Assembly: GCF_003129465.1 (NCBI RefSeq) | Contig: NZ_QFFF01000001.1 | Coordinates: forward strand, 124,001-188,000 | Length of the DNA stretch: 64,000 bases | Reading direction: 5' to 3' | Source of the DNA: Sphingosinicella humi | Lineage (GTDB): Bacteria > Pseudomonadota > Alphaproteobacteria > Sphingomonadales > Sphingomonadaceae | Part shown: piece after piece, positions 24,583-33,124 of the stretch | How positions within the stretch are numbered: position 1 is the first letter of the stretch | Layout: the number at the start of each line of letters is the position of its first letter | Notes under the pieces: generated by a model | The model's database searches: none | Told to the model about the DNA's origin: nothing | What the model saw: only the letters and a program-made list of their open reading frames with translations | Program-made: the position numbers and the translations under genes

Positions 24583-24996
24583 ATGAATGCCACGAGCCTC
24601 TCTTCCTGGGCGCCCCGCGCCCTCAGTCTCCTTCGCATCGTCACCGGCCTCATCTTTGTCGAACACGGCACGCAGAAGTTCCTCGGCTTCCCCGGCGGAG
24701 ACTTTGCGGGATCGGGGCTCGCGCTCGACAATATGGGCGCCTATGCGGGCATTGTTGAGCTGGTCGTCGGTGCCCTCATCGCTCTCGGCCTCTTCACCCG
24801 CCCCGCCGCCTTCATCGCGTCAGGCACCATGGCGGTGGCCTATTGGTATGCCCACGCGCCGCAAAATCCCTTTCCGGTCAACAATGGCGGCGACGCGGCG
24901 ATCCTCTACTGCTTCGTCTTCCTCTATTTCGTCTTTTCGGGCGCCGGACCGTGGAGCCTGGATGCCCTGCGCGGCCATCGACAAGTGGCCGTATGA
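24583..24996 (+). CDS. DoxX family membrane protein
   Basis: The 137-residue protein has four hydrophobic helices and the DoxX-type opening ALSLLRIVTGLIFVEHGTQK followed by GFPGG and AYAGIVELVVGALIALGL. DoxX proteins are small integral membrane proteins whose role varies, including redox and sulfur-linked functions in some bacteria. The ATG at 24583 is preferred over one at 24544, since homology begins there. It stands alone between the dcd group and the TonB-like gene. Confidence 0.85.
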   Translation: MNATSLSSWAPRALSLLRIVTGLIFVEHGTQKFLGFPGGDFAGSGLALDNMGAYAGIVELVVGALIALGLFTRPAAFIASGTMAVAYWYAHAPQNPFPVNNGGDAAILYCFVFLYFVFSGAGPWSLDALRGHRQVAV

Positions 24997-25069
24997 TGGA
25001 CGACCGAGCCAAATCATGAGACACTGTATCTCGTCGCCCGACTCGTTGGGCTCGTGGGAGAGAACTGCC

Positions 25070-25462
25070 ATGAAACTGAACGGAATTCTTCTTTGCGGCG
25101 CGGGCGCGCTGCTCGCCGCAACTTCGGCCTCGGCCTCGGCACAGGAGCCCGCGCCGAGCGGGATCAAGGAGGCGGGCGCCATGTCACTGCCCTTGTCGGC
25201 CTATCCCGCGAAAGCCCGTAAGAAGGGCCAGGAAGGCGAGGTCGGCTATCGCGTCGACGTCAATGCCGAGGGTGAGCTCCGCAGTTGTGAAATCATCAAG
25301 AGCAGCGGCCATAGCGTGCTCGACCAGGCCACCTGCGAACTCATGATCCAGCACGTCAAGTTCACGCCGGACGTCAATGCTCAGGGACGGTCCCTCGAGT
25401 CCATCATCCAGGGCACGATCGTGTGGAAGCTGCCAGACGGCGAGGGCAATTCCGAGGGCTGA
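25070..25462 (+). CDS. Secreted TonB-C-terminal-domain protein
   Basis: The 130-residue protein has a signal peptide (cut near ASAQEPA, residue 25) and then only a TonB_C-like domain: SLPLSAYPAKARKKGQEGEV, GYRVDVNAEGELRSCEII and SSGHSVLDQATCELMIQHVKFTP. It lacks the membrane anchor linker of true TonB, so it is likely a free periplasmic TonB-like protein. GGGAGAG lies upstream of the start. It is convergent with the RNase R gene, 5 bp apart. Confidence 0.8.
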   Translation: MKLNGILLCGAGALLAATSASASAQEPAPSGIKEAGAMSLPLSAYPAKARKKGQEGEVGYRVDVNAEGELRSCEIIKSSGHSVLDQATCELMIQHVKFTPDVNAQGRSLESIIQGTIVWKLPDGEGNSEG

Positions 25463-25467
25463 AGACG

Positions 25468-27780
25468 CTAGCGCTTCCGCCGCGTCGCCCGGCCCACGCG
25501 CCTGTCTCCTGACCCCGAAGGCTGACGCGCTGTCGGCCGGCGCCGGCCGCGCGTCCCGTTTGGCGCCGGGGATGCGTCAGGCAGCTCGAACCGCAGGCCG
25601 CCGCTGACGGGATTGGCTTCCGCGAGCCGCAGCCTGAGACGCTGGCCGGGCATGAAGCTGACGCCGGTATCGTCGCCGGTGAGGGTCTGGCTCGCTTCAT
25701 CATAGCGGAAATAGTCGGTGCCGAGGGTTGAGACGGGGACAAGGCCGTCGCCGCCCAACCCCTCGACCGTGGCGAAGAAGCCGAACGGCTGGACGCCCGT
25801 GATGCGGCAATCGACCAGCTCGCCGACGCGCTCCGCCAGATAGGCGGCGACATAGCGGTCGATCGTCTCCCGCTCCGCCTCCATCGCGCGGCGCTCCAGC
25901 GTCGAGATGAGCTCGCCCGTCACCTCCATGGAATCGGCTTCCTGGTCGGTGAGACCGCCCTCGCCCAACCTGTAGGCCCGCGTCAGCGCGCGATGGACGA
26001 CGAGGTCGGCATAGCGGCGGATCGGGCTGGTGAAATGGGCGTAGGAGCCGAGCGCCAGGCCGAAATGGCCGTGATTCTCCGGGCTGTAATAAGCCTGGGT
26101 CTGGGTGTGCAGGATCTGCTCCATGATCTGCGGCTTGAAATCGGCCTCGCCGACCCGATCGATGATGCGGTTGAAGGTCGAAGGCCGGATCACCTGGCCG
26201 AGCGCGAACTCAACCTCAAAGGTCTTGAGATAATCCTTGAGCGCGACCAGCTTCTCGCGGCTCGGCGGCTCGTGGTCGCGGTACATGACGGGTGCCTTCT
26301 TCGTCTCCAGCGCCTTGGCCGCGGCGACGTTGGCCGCGATCATATAATCCTCGATCAGCTTGTGCGCATCGAGGCGCTCGCGCGGGGCGACGGAGAGGAT
26401 GCGCCCCTTCTCGTCGAGCATGACGCGGCGTTCTGGCAGGTCGAGATCGAGCGGCGCCCTCTTCTCCCGCGCGGCATAGAGCGCGCGCCAGCAGGCCCAG
26501 AGCGGCTTCAGCGCCGTCTCGATCAGGTCGGCAGGGACCGGAAGCGGCGGCACGTTGAGATCCGCCTCGGACAGGCTGCACGGGCTTGAGGAAAGCTCGC
26601 CGGGATCGTCGATCAGGGCACCCTTCTCGACTAGGTCGATGGCGGCCTGGGCATCCTCATAGGCGATGTTGGCGGCGATCCGGACCTTGGCTCGGGTGAA
26701 GCGTCCGGTCTTGATCTGGCCGTCTTTCGTGATCTGGAGGTGGCAGGCCATCGCCGCCCTGTCCTCGCCCTGCTTCAGCGAACAGATATGGGCGGACAGC
26801 GTCTCCGGCAGCATCGGCACGACGCGGTCGGGGAAATAGACGCTGTTGCCGCGCTTTCTCGCTTCCTTGTCGAGCGCCGAGCCGGGGCGGACGTAGAAGC
26901 TGACGTCGGCGATGGCGACGATCGCCTTCCAACCGCCGGCATTGGCGGGATCGTCGTCCGGCGCGGCCCAGACCGCATCGTCATGGTCGCGCGCATCGGC
27001 CGGGTCGATGGCGACGATGGGCAGATGGGTGAGGTCTTCGCGGTCCCCCAGCGGCTGCGTCGCAACCCGCTCCGCCTCCTCCAGCACGCCCTCGGGAAAT
27101 TCGTGCGGGATGCCGTGCTTGTGGATGGCGATCAGGCTGAAGCTGCGCGGCGCGAAGGGATCGCCCAGGATGTCGGTGACGCGGGCGGTGAGGCGGGGTG
27201 GACGGCCGGTCTTTTCGGCGAGCACGAGGTCGCCGACCTCCGCCTTGCCCTTGTCCGAGATGGGAAGCTCGCGCCGCTCCTTCTTGTCGACGGGCCGGAG
27301 CCAGTAACCCTCGCCTTCCTTGTGGACGACACCCAGCACCAGTTCGCTGCCCTTGAGCAGCTTCTTCATCGGATGGGCGATGAAGCCGGTGCCCTTCTCC
27401 TCGGTGCGCGCGAGGATACGGTCGCCCGGACCGAGCGCGCCCTTGCGCCCCCGCTCCTGCACCCGAAGTCGCGGCTCCGGAGCATCCGCTTCCCAGCGCT
27501 CCGGCACCGCCCAGGCCTGACCGCTGTCGTCCACGTCGACGACGCGCAGCACCGTTACCTTCGGCACGCCGCCCATCTTGTGGAAGGCCCGGCCGGGGGC
27601 GCTGTCGATCAGCCCTTCGTCGCCCATGTCGCGCAGCAGCTGCTTCAGCGCGATCTTGTCATTGCCCTTGAGGCCGAAGGCTCGCGCGATCTCGCGCTTC
27701 CCTGCTGGCTGGTCGGAAGTCTCGATGAAGTCGAGGATCTGCTGACGGGTCGGGAGCCCGGGTCTGATCTTTCTTGCCAT
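25468..27780 (-). CDS. rnr: Ribonuclease R
   Basis: The 770-residue 3'-5' exoribonuclease degrades structured RNA. It opens with a winged helix (TRQQILDFIETSDQPAGKRE) and continues with cold-shock-type domains. The RNB catalytic domain contains the Asp cluster DPADARDHDDAVWA near residue 260 and YAHFTSPIRRYADLVVHRAL further on, and an S1 domain ends it (VDCRITGVQPFGFFATVEG). The ATG at 27780 is the start of homology. The C-terminus is basic and low in complexity. A family-B repeat lies directly upstream. Confidence 0.95.
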   Translation of the reverse strand: MARKIRPGLPTRQQILDFIETSDQPAGKREIARAFGLKGNDKIALKQLLRDMGDEGLIDSAPGRAFHKMGGVPKVTVLRVVDVDDSGQAWAVPERWEADAPEPRLRVQERGRKGALGPGDRILARTEEKGTGFIAHPMKKLLKGSELVLGVVHKEGEGYWLRPVDKKERRELPISDKGKAEVGDLVLAEKTGRPPRLTARVTDILGDPFAPRSFSLIAIHKHGIPHEFPEGVLEEAERVATQPLGDREDLTHLPIVAIDPADARDHDDAVWAAPDDDPANAGGWKAIVAIADVSFYVRPGSALDKEARKRGNSVYFPDRVVPMLPETLSAHICSLKQGEDRAAMACHLQITKDGQIKTGRFTRAKVRIAANIAYEDAQAAIDLVEKGALIDDPGELSSSPCSLSEADLNVPPLPVPADLIETALKPLWACWRALYAAREKRAPLDLDLPERRVMLDEKGRILSVAPRERLDAHKLIEDYMIAANVAAAKALETKKAPVMYRDHEPPSREKLVALKDYLKTFEVEFALGQVIRPSTFNRIIDRVGEADFKPQIMEQILHTQTQAYYSPENHGHFGLALGSYAHFTSPIRRYADLVVHRALTRAYRLGEGGLTDQEADSMEVTGELISTLERRAMEAERETIDRYVAAYLAERVGELVDCRITGVQPFGFFATVEGLGGDGLVPVSTLGTDYFRYDEASQTLTGDDTGVSFMPGQRLRLRLAEANPVSGGLRFELPDASPAPNGTRGRRRPTARQPSGSGDRRVGRATRRKR

Positions 27781-27795
27781 GAAACCGTCAACCCC

Positions 27796-27890
27796 CGTCA
27801 TGCCGGACTTGATCCGGCATCCATGAACGCAAGCAGCATTCAGTCCGCCCAATCCGCGTTCATGGATCCCGGATCAAGCCCGGGATGATG
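27796..27890. repeat. Palindromic repeat, family B
   Basis: It starts CGTCATGCCGGACTTGATCC and ends GGATCAAGCCCGGGATGATG, with CATGAACGC and GCGTTCATGG internal arms. It lies between the rnr start and the M28 peptidase stop, ending 1 bp from the latter. Confidence 0.88.
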
Positions 27891-27891
27891 A

Positions 27892-29250
27892 TTACTGGGT
27901 CGCCGCCGGCGGCGCCCAAGGCTCGAACGCGCCGCCCGGGACGGCGGAGGCGACCGGGCTTTCATAGCCGTCCTCCGAGACAGACGAGACGCCGAACACC
28001 CAATCGTCGACGCGGATGCCCTTCAACACATGGCTGGTGGCGGTGCCGGGCACACGGAGGCTGTTTTCCCAGCTGGCGGCGTTGGTCGGCCGCCAACGAA
28101 TGATATAGGCGGCAGCACCCGGGGCGGGCTGCCAGCTGACGGTGGTATCCGGCTTCACCGCGCCCTCGACTTCGGACGCCGGCGGCATCGGCGCGCGGGC
28201 AAGAGCGGCGAGCGCGGCGACGTTCAGCTTCGTCACCTTCGCGAGATAGGGGAAATCCATCTCATCGATCGTGTCGCCATATTTGATGCCCTTCTCGGTC
28301 CTCAGATCCTGATGCTGATGCTCATAATCCTCGACCGCCACCGTGAAACGCACGGCCGGAAAGCCGATCTCCTGGAAAGCGATATGGTCACCGCCCCGGC
28401 CGAAGCGGTCGGTCCGCCAGATCTGCCGAACGTCGAGGCCGAGGCCGAGATCGTCGGCCAGTCCCTCGACGAAGCGCGAGATATTGCGCGACGGCGAGTC
28501 GTTGAAGCCGCCCCGGCTGCGCTGGGCGGCGATCAGTTCCTTGGTCCAGTCGCCGCGCACCCCTTCCGAGAGAACGCGGACATGACTGTCGTCGCAGTAG
28601 CCGTCGGAGCCGCAGCTGTTGCCGATGATGTCATTGTTGAGCACCGCTTCGACCTGCCAGCCTTGCGCCTTGGCATAGTCGGCGAGGACCTTGCCGCCGA
28701 GCAGACCCTGTTCCTCGCCCATCAGCGCCGCATAGACGATCGTCGCAGGGAACTTGTGCTTCGAGAGCACCCGTGCCGCTTCGATCACGGCGGCAGTGCC
28801 GGAGCCGTCGTCATTGGCACCGGGCGCATCGGCGGTAGAGTCCATCACGTCGGTGACGCGGCTGTCGATATGGCCCTGGATGATGATAACGCGATTGGGT
28901 TCGACGGTGCCGCGCTGTACGGCGACGACGTCGGTTATCTTGGTCGGATTGGGCACGCGCCGACCTGTGACGGTGTCGGAAGGAGTCACGATCGTGAGAC
29001 AGCCGCCGCACGCTTTGGAATAGCGATCGAACTCATCCTCGGCCCAGCGCAGCGCCGCCCCGATGCCGCGCTTCGGATCGGTCTGGGACGACAGCGTGTG
29101 GCGCGTGCCGAAGCTCACCAGCTTCTCGACCGTGCCGCGGAGTTGCTGCTCCGATACATCGTCTGCGATCTCTTGGGGGGTGGCGGCAATGGCAGCGACA
29201 GGAAGTATCGCGGCGGCGAGCAGAAGCGCAAATTTTGTCATGGACATCAT
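27892..29250 (-). CDS. Secreted M28-family zinc metallopeptidase
   Basis: The 452-residue protein begins with a signal peptide (LLLAAAILPVAAIAA, cut near residue 23). The M28 aminopeptidase metal ligands are readable in order: His and Asp in QGHIDSR, Asp in GANDDGSG, the Glu pair in GEEQGLLGG, Asp in NNDIIGNS, and His in GGDHIAFQEIG. A C-terminal beta domain of about 90 residues (TTVSWQPAPGAAAYIIRW) is fibronectin-III-like. It probably trims peptides in the periplasm or outside the cell. The start could be any of three clustered ATGs at 29250, 29247 and 29241. Confidence 0.9.
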   Translation of the reverse strand: MMSMTKFALLLAAAILPVAAIAATPQEIADDVSEQQLRGTVEKLVSFGTRHTLSSQTDPKRGIGAALRWAEDEFDRYSKACGGCLTIVTPSDTVTGRRVPNPTKITDVVAVQRGTVEPNRVIIIQGHIDSRVTDVMDSTADAPGANDDGSGTAAVIEAARVLSKHKFPATIVYAALMGEEQGLLGGKVLADYAKAQGWQVEAVLNNDIIGNSCGSDGYCDDSHVRVLSEGVRGDWTKELIAAQRSRGGFNDSPSRNISRFVEGLADDLGLGLDVRQIWRTDRFGRGGDHIAFQEIGFPAVRFTVAVEDYEHQHQDLRTEKGIKYGDTIDEMDFPYLAKVTKLNVAALAALARAPMPPASEVEGAVKPDTTVSWQPAPGAAAYIIRWRPTNAASWENSLRVPGTATSHVLKGIRVDDWVFGVSSVSEDGYESPVASAVPGGAFEPWAPPAATQ

Positions 29251-29396
29251 TCATGGACCGGTGCGGACCTGCTTGGCAAGGGAACCGCCCTCCGACGCTA
29301 GTCGAACCCTCAGGGCGCTTCGTCGAAGCTTCTGGCAAGTCCACTCAGGTCCTGAATAACCCCGTCTTCATTCATCTGAATCACGGGGGCGCAATC

Positions 29397-29999
29397 ATGA
29401 CCAAGCTTCAAATCAAAGGAACGACGATGCTGCTGCTCGGCCTGAGCCTGGCGTCCCAGGCTATTCCGGCACGCGCCCAGCCGGGTTCGACGGGGTCGAC
29501 CGCCGAACCCCGTGAGGAACGGGACGGGCAGCGCGATTTCGATTGGGAGATCGGCACCTGGAAGACCGAGCTCAAACGGCGTCTGCGTCCCTTGACGGGC
29601 TCCAACGAGTGGGTCGAATATCAGGGAACCTCCCGCGTGCGGGAAATCTGGGACGGTCGCGCCAACCTGGTGGAACTCGACGTGCAAGGGCCGGCAGGAC
29701 GCATCGAGGGGCTGTCGCTACGGTTGTACAATCCAGAGTCCCGCCAATGGAGCCTTAACTTCGCCAACAGCGCCGGCGGCACAATGACACCGCCCACGAT
29801 CGGCGAGTTTGAAGACGGCCGAGGCGAGTTTTTCGCGCAGGAGACGCTGAACGGCCGGGCAATCCTCGTTCGATTCGTCATCTCCGACATCACGCCGACA
29901 TCGGTCCGTTTTGAGCAGGCATTCTCGAATGACGGCGGAAAAACCTGGGAAACGAACTGGATCGCCACGGACACGCGAGTGAACGATTCCATCGACTGA
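29397..29999 (+). CDS. Secreted DUF1579-like protein
   Basis: The 200-residue protein has a signal peptide (LLLGLSLASQAIPARAQ) and a mature domain beginning QRDFDWEIGTWKTEL, then REIWDGRANLVELDVQGP and WSLNFANSAGGTMTPPTIGE. This layout recalls DUF1579 proteins, which have a lipocalin-like barrel and unknown role. The ATG at 29397 gives the signal peptide. It is divergent from the M28 peptidase. Confidence 0.72.
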   Translation: MTKLQIKGTTMLLLGLSLASQAIPARAQPGSTGSTAEPREERDGQRDFDWEIGTWKTELKRRLRPLTGSNEWVEYQGTSRVREIWDGRANLVELDVQGPAGRIEGLSLRLYNPESRQWSLNFANSAGGTMTPPTIGEFEDGRGEFFAQETLNGRAILVRFVISDITPTSVRFEQAFSNDGGKTWETNWIATDTRVNDSID

Positions 30000-30105
30000 A
30001 CGGGCGGCGCTGGTCGAACGGGGCGGTGCATTTGTCGAAGGATGCAGGCGTCGGAACCGCTCTAGCGCCAGCGTAGCACCTGAAAAGCGGAGAGCTCCCA
30101 GAACC

Positions 30106-30975
30106 ATGATCTTGCAATCGCTGCTGCTGGCCGCGGCGTTGACGGCACCCCAACCTGCCACGCCGCAAGCCGTCGTAGACGGCCTGATCGAAGCGGACCG
30201 GGCTTTTTCCGCCGCGGCAGCGGACACGGACCCCGCCTCAGGTCTCACCGCCATGATGGACCAGGGCGCGACCATGCCGGTGCCGGGCAAGGGGATCGTC
30301 GAGGGTCGCGACGCCGTGAGCGCCGCGCTTCGGTCCAGTTCATTCGCCAAGGGCGACAGGATCAGCTGGACGCCGGTGCGCGGCGGTATTTCGGCGGACG
30401 GCACCCACGGTTTCACCTTCGGCTATATGACGCTCAAAGGCGGGGATCCGCGCGTGACGGCGCAGAAATATCTGTCCTACTGGATCAAGCGTCCGGAAGG
30501 CTGGCGCGTGGCGGTCTTCAAGCAGATGCCGCGCCCCGCCGGCGAGGTATCGTTCGATCTGCTCCCGCCATCCCTTCCCGCGAGCTTGACGCCCCCGATC
30601 GTCGACCCCGCCGTCCTCACCACCCACCGGCGCAGCCTCGCCGATGTCGAGCAACAATTCTCGGATGAGGCGCAGCAAATCGGCCTCAAGGCCGCCTTCC
30701 GCAAATATGGCCGCCCGGATGCCATGAACATGTATGAGGGCGCCGCCTTCACCATCGGCCTCGACGCCATCACGGCCAGCTTTCCGGATGACACGACCAG
30801 CCCGCTCTATTGGTCGGCGGAAAAGACGCTGGTCGCGTCGAGCGGCGACCTCGGCGTCAATATCGGCACCATCCACCGGAAGGCGCCGGAAGCAGGCAAG
30901 CCCGCTTCGATGCCTTTCTTCACCATCTGGCGTCGCGACAGCCCCGGCGATCCCTGGCGCTACGTCGCCGAATAG
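30106..30975 (+). CDS. Secreted SnoaL-like (DUF4440) protein, two tandem domains
   Basis: The 289-residue protein has a short signal peptide (LLLAAALTAPQPATP). Two NTF2/SnoaL-like halves follow: the first from about residue 25 (VDGLIEADRAFSAAAADTDP) to 140, and the second from about 165 (SLADVEQQFSDEAQQIGLKA) to the end. Each ends with a strand such as YLSYWIKRPEGWRVAVFK or FFTIWRRDSPGDPWRYV. The fold can bind small molecules, but no catalytic residues stand out and I assign no function. The convergent FAH-family gene ends 3 bp away. Confidence 0.78.
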   Translation: MILQSLLLAAALTAPQPATPQAVVDGLIEADRAFSAAAADTDPASGLTAMMDQGATMPVPGKGIVEGRDAVSAALRSSSFAKGDRISWTPVRGGISADGTHGFTFGYMTLKGGDPRVTAQKYLSYWIKRPEGWRVAVFKQMPRPAGEVSFDLLPPSLPASLTPPIVDPAVLTTHRRSLADVEQQFSDEAQQIGLKAAFRKYGRPDAMNMYEGAAFTIGLDAITASFPDDTTSPLYWSAEKTLVASSGDLGVNIGTIHRKAPEAGKPASMPFFTIWRRDSPGDPWRYVAE

Positions 30976-30978
30976 GAA

Positions 30979-31986
30979 TCAGGCGGCGACCACCGTCTGC
31001 TCGATGGTGCCGAAGATGGCGTGACCGTGTTCGTCCTCCATCCAGATGCGGACGGTGTCGCCATGCTTGAGGAACGGCGTGACGGCCTGGCCATCGAGGA
31101 TGGTTTCGACGGTGCGTACCTCGGCGAGGCAGGAATAGCCGCGCCCGCCGCGGGCGATCGGCTTCCCGGGGCCACCATCGGCGTCGCGGTTGGAGACGGT
31201 GCCGGAGCCGATGATCGAGCCGGCGCCGATGTTGCGGGTCTTGGCGAGGTGCGCGACGAGGGTGCCGAAATCGAAGGTCATGTCCTCGCCGGCGTCGGCG
31301 CGGCCGAAAGGCTCACCGTTGAGGTCGACATTGAGCGCGCCGAGGAGCTTGCCGTCCTGCCAGCGTTCACCAAGCTCGTCGGGCGTGACGAAGACGGGGG
31401 AGAGCGCGGAGGCCGGCTTGGACTGGAGGAAGCCGAAACCCTTGGCGAGCTCGGCGGGGATGAGGTTGCGTAAAGACACGTCGTTGACGAGGCCAACGAG
31501 ACGAATGTGGTTCAGCGCCTCGTCCCGAGAGACGCCGCGGGGCACGTCGCCGGTGACGACGACCACCTCGGCCTCGAGGTCGCAGCCCCAGGCTTCGTCG
31601 GCGAGCGGGATCGGATCGCGCGCGCCGAGGAACTCGTCGGAGCCGCCCTGATACATGAGCGGATCGGTCCAGAAGCTTTCGGGAAGCTCCGCCCCCCTCG
31701 CCTGCCGCACCAGCTTCACATGGTTCACATAGGCCGAGCCGTCCGCCCACTGATAGGCGCGGGGCAAGGGCGCGGCGGCCTCCCGCTCGTGGAAGCGCAT
31801 CATCGGTATCGCCTCGTGCGCGAGATCGGTTGCGAGCAGCTCGAGTTGCGGCGCCACGTCAACCCAGTCGTCGAGCGCGGCCTGCAGCGTCGGCGCGATA
31901 TGAGTCGCATCCGCGCACCAGGCGAGATCGTGGCTCACCACGACGAGGCGGCCGTCGCGGCCCGATTTCAGCGATGCGAGTTTCAT
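30979..31986 (-). CDS. Fumarylacetoacetate hydrolase family protein
   Basis: The 335-residue protein has the FAH C-terminal domain with metal ligands in DLEAEVVVVTGDVPRG and QSKPASALSPVFVTPDELG, and GPGKPIARGGRGYSCLAE nearer the end. The N-terminus (MKLASLKSGRDGRLVVVSHD) matches the FAH-like hydrolases found beside homogentisate and related aromatic pathways. It cleaves or hydrates a beta-diketo acid, exact substrate unknown. No hmgA or maiA is adjacent. Its 3' end abuts the convergent SnoaL-like gene. Confidence 0.85.
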   Translation of the reverse strand: MKLASLKSGRDGRLVVVSHDLAWCADATHIAPTLQAALDDWVDVAPQLELLATDLAHEAIPMMRFHEREAAAPLPRAYQWADGSAYVNHVKLVRQARGAELPESFWTDPLMYQGGSDEFLGARDPIPLADEAWGCDLEAEVVVVTGDVPRGVSRDEALNHIRLVGLVNDVSLRNLIPAELAKGFGFLQSKPASALSPVFVTPDELGERWQDGKLLGALNVDLNGEPFGRADAGEDMTFDFGTLVAHLAKTRNIGAGSIIGSGTVSNRDADGGPGKPIARGGRGYSCLAEVRTVETILDGQAVTPFLKHGDTVRIWMEDEHGHAIFGTIEQTVVAA

Positions 31987-32023
31987 TGACGCTTACCCTC
32001 TCCTGTCACGCCGGCACCCTCCC

Positions 32024-32119
32024 GTGTCACCCCGGGCTTGACCCGGGGTCCATGAACATTGGCGGTGCCTGATCCGCCTCTTCGGTGTTCGTGGATGCCG
32101 GATCAAGTCCGGCATGACG
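32024..32119. repeat. Palindromic repeat, family B
   Basis: It runs GTGTCACCCCGGGCTTGACC to GGATCAAGTCCGGCATGACG with CATGAACATTGG and its partner inside. It lies between the FAH gene start and the lysR stop. Confidence 0.85.
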
Positions 32120-32133
32120 TTTCTCGTTGACGA

Positions 32134-33018
32134 TTACGTACCGAGCAACCGTGCCTGCCGGACACCGGCGAGTTCCGTCAGCCAGGCGACGAAGGCGTCT
32201 ACGCGAGGGAGCTGACGCGTGTCGGCGTGGGTGACGAGCCAGAAGGAACGAGTCACCGATATATCGTCGAGCACGCGCGTAAGCGCGCCGTCCGCGTCGC
32301 CGATGAAGCAGGGCAGGACGGCGATCCCCGCGCCCGATGCGACAAGGCGATACTGGGCGTTGATGCTGGTGCTGCGGATGCGCGGCTCGAGCGCTGGCGC
32401 GATCTCGGTAAGATAGCGCAGCTCCGGAGCGTAGAGCAGGTCGGGGACGTAGCCGATGAGCGGGTGCCCACGGAGCGCCTCGACATTCGGAACTGGGCCC
32501 CGCGCTTCGAGATAGGAGCGCGCGGCATAGAGGCGCAGGCGATAGTCGGTGAGCTTGCGCGTGAAGAGCGGCCCCTTGCGCGGGCGGGCGAGCAGGATGG
32601 CGACATCCGCTTCCCGGCGCGAGGGATTGAGGAAGCCGCTGCTGGCGACGAGGTCGATCCGAAGGCGCGGATGGGCGGCCGCGAATCCGGAGAGATGGTG
32701 GGCGACGAACCAAGTTCCAAACCCTTCCGACACGCTGACACGAATGGCGCCGGCGAGATGCTCGCCCGCCTCGGGACTGGCCTCGATGGCGCGGACCTCG
32801 CGCTCCATCGCCTCGGCCTTCACCAGGAGAAGCTCGCCTGCCTCGGTCGGAGTCTGACCTTCCTGGGTCTGTTCGAACAAGGTCTGCCCCAGCGCCTTTT
32901 CCAGCCTGCGCACGCGCCGCCCGACGGTGGTCGCATCCACGCCCAAGGCTGCAGCCGCGCGGCTGAGCTGGCCGGCGCGGGAGACGGCGAGGAAATAGCG
33001 CAGATCGTCCCAGTGCAT
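32134..33018 (-). CDS. LysR-family transcriptional regulator
   Basis: The 294-residue protein has an N-terminal winged helix-turn-helix (LRYFLAVSRAGQLSRAAAAL, then VDATTVGRRVRRLEKALGQT) and a C-terminal effector domain (IRVSVSEGFGTWFVAHHLSG). The start at 33018 (MHWDDLRYF) is standard for this subgroup. It is divergent from mmsA with 106 bp between starts, and a perfect 16-bp palindrome sits 5 bp from its start. It probably controls the valine operon, with a branched-chain intermediate as possible effector. Confidence 0.9.
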   Translation of the reverse strand: MHWDDLRYFLAVSRAGQLSRAAAALGVDATTVGRRVRRLEKALGQTLFEQTQEGQTPTEAGELLLVKAEAMEREVRAIEASPEAGEHLAGAIRVSVSEGFGTWFVAHHLSGFAAAHPRLRIDLVASSGFLNPSRREADVAILLARPRKGPLFTRKLTDYRLRLYAARSYLEARGPVPNVEALRGHPLIGYVPDLLYAPELRYLTEIAPALEPRIRSTSINAQYRLVASGAGIAVLPCFIGDADGALTRVLDDISVTRSFWLVTHADTRQLPRVDAFVAWLTELAGVRQARLLGT

Positions 33019-33022
33019 CGTA

Positions 33023-33038
33023 CCTGCATTAATGCAGG
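33023..33038. promoter_or_regulatory. Perfect 16-bp palindrome, candidate LysR operator
   Basis: CCTGCATTAATGCAGG is an exact palindrome just upstream of the lysR start. It contains a T-N11-A-like core, and further TGCAT/CTGCA half-sites follow towards mmsA (CTGCAT near 33045, CCTGCAA near 33063). Such a layout fits autoregulation plus control of the divergent valine genes. Confidence 0.6.
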
Positions 33039-33124
33039 CGTAAGCTGCATGTCTATCGCTTGCCTGCAACAATGGGGAGGCTCATAGCAGCCTCACTCGA
33101 GGAGCCGGACAGGACGAACATCAC

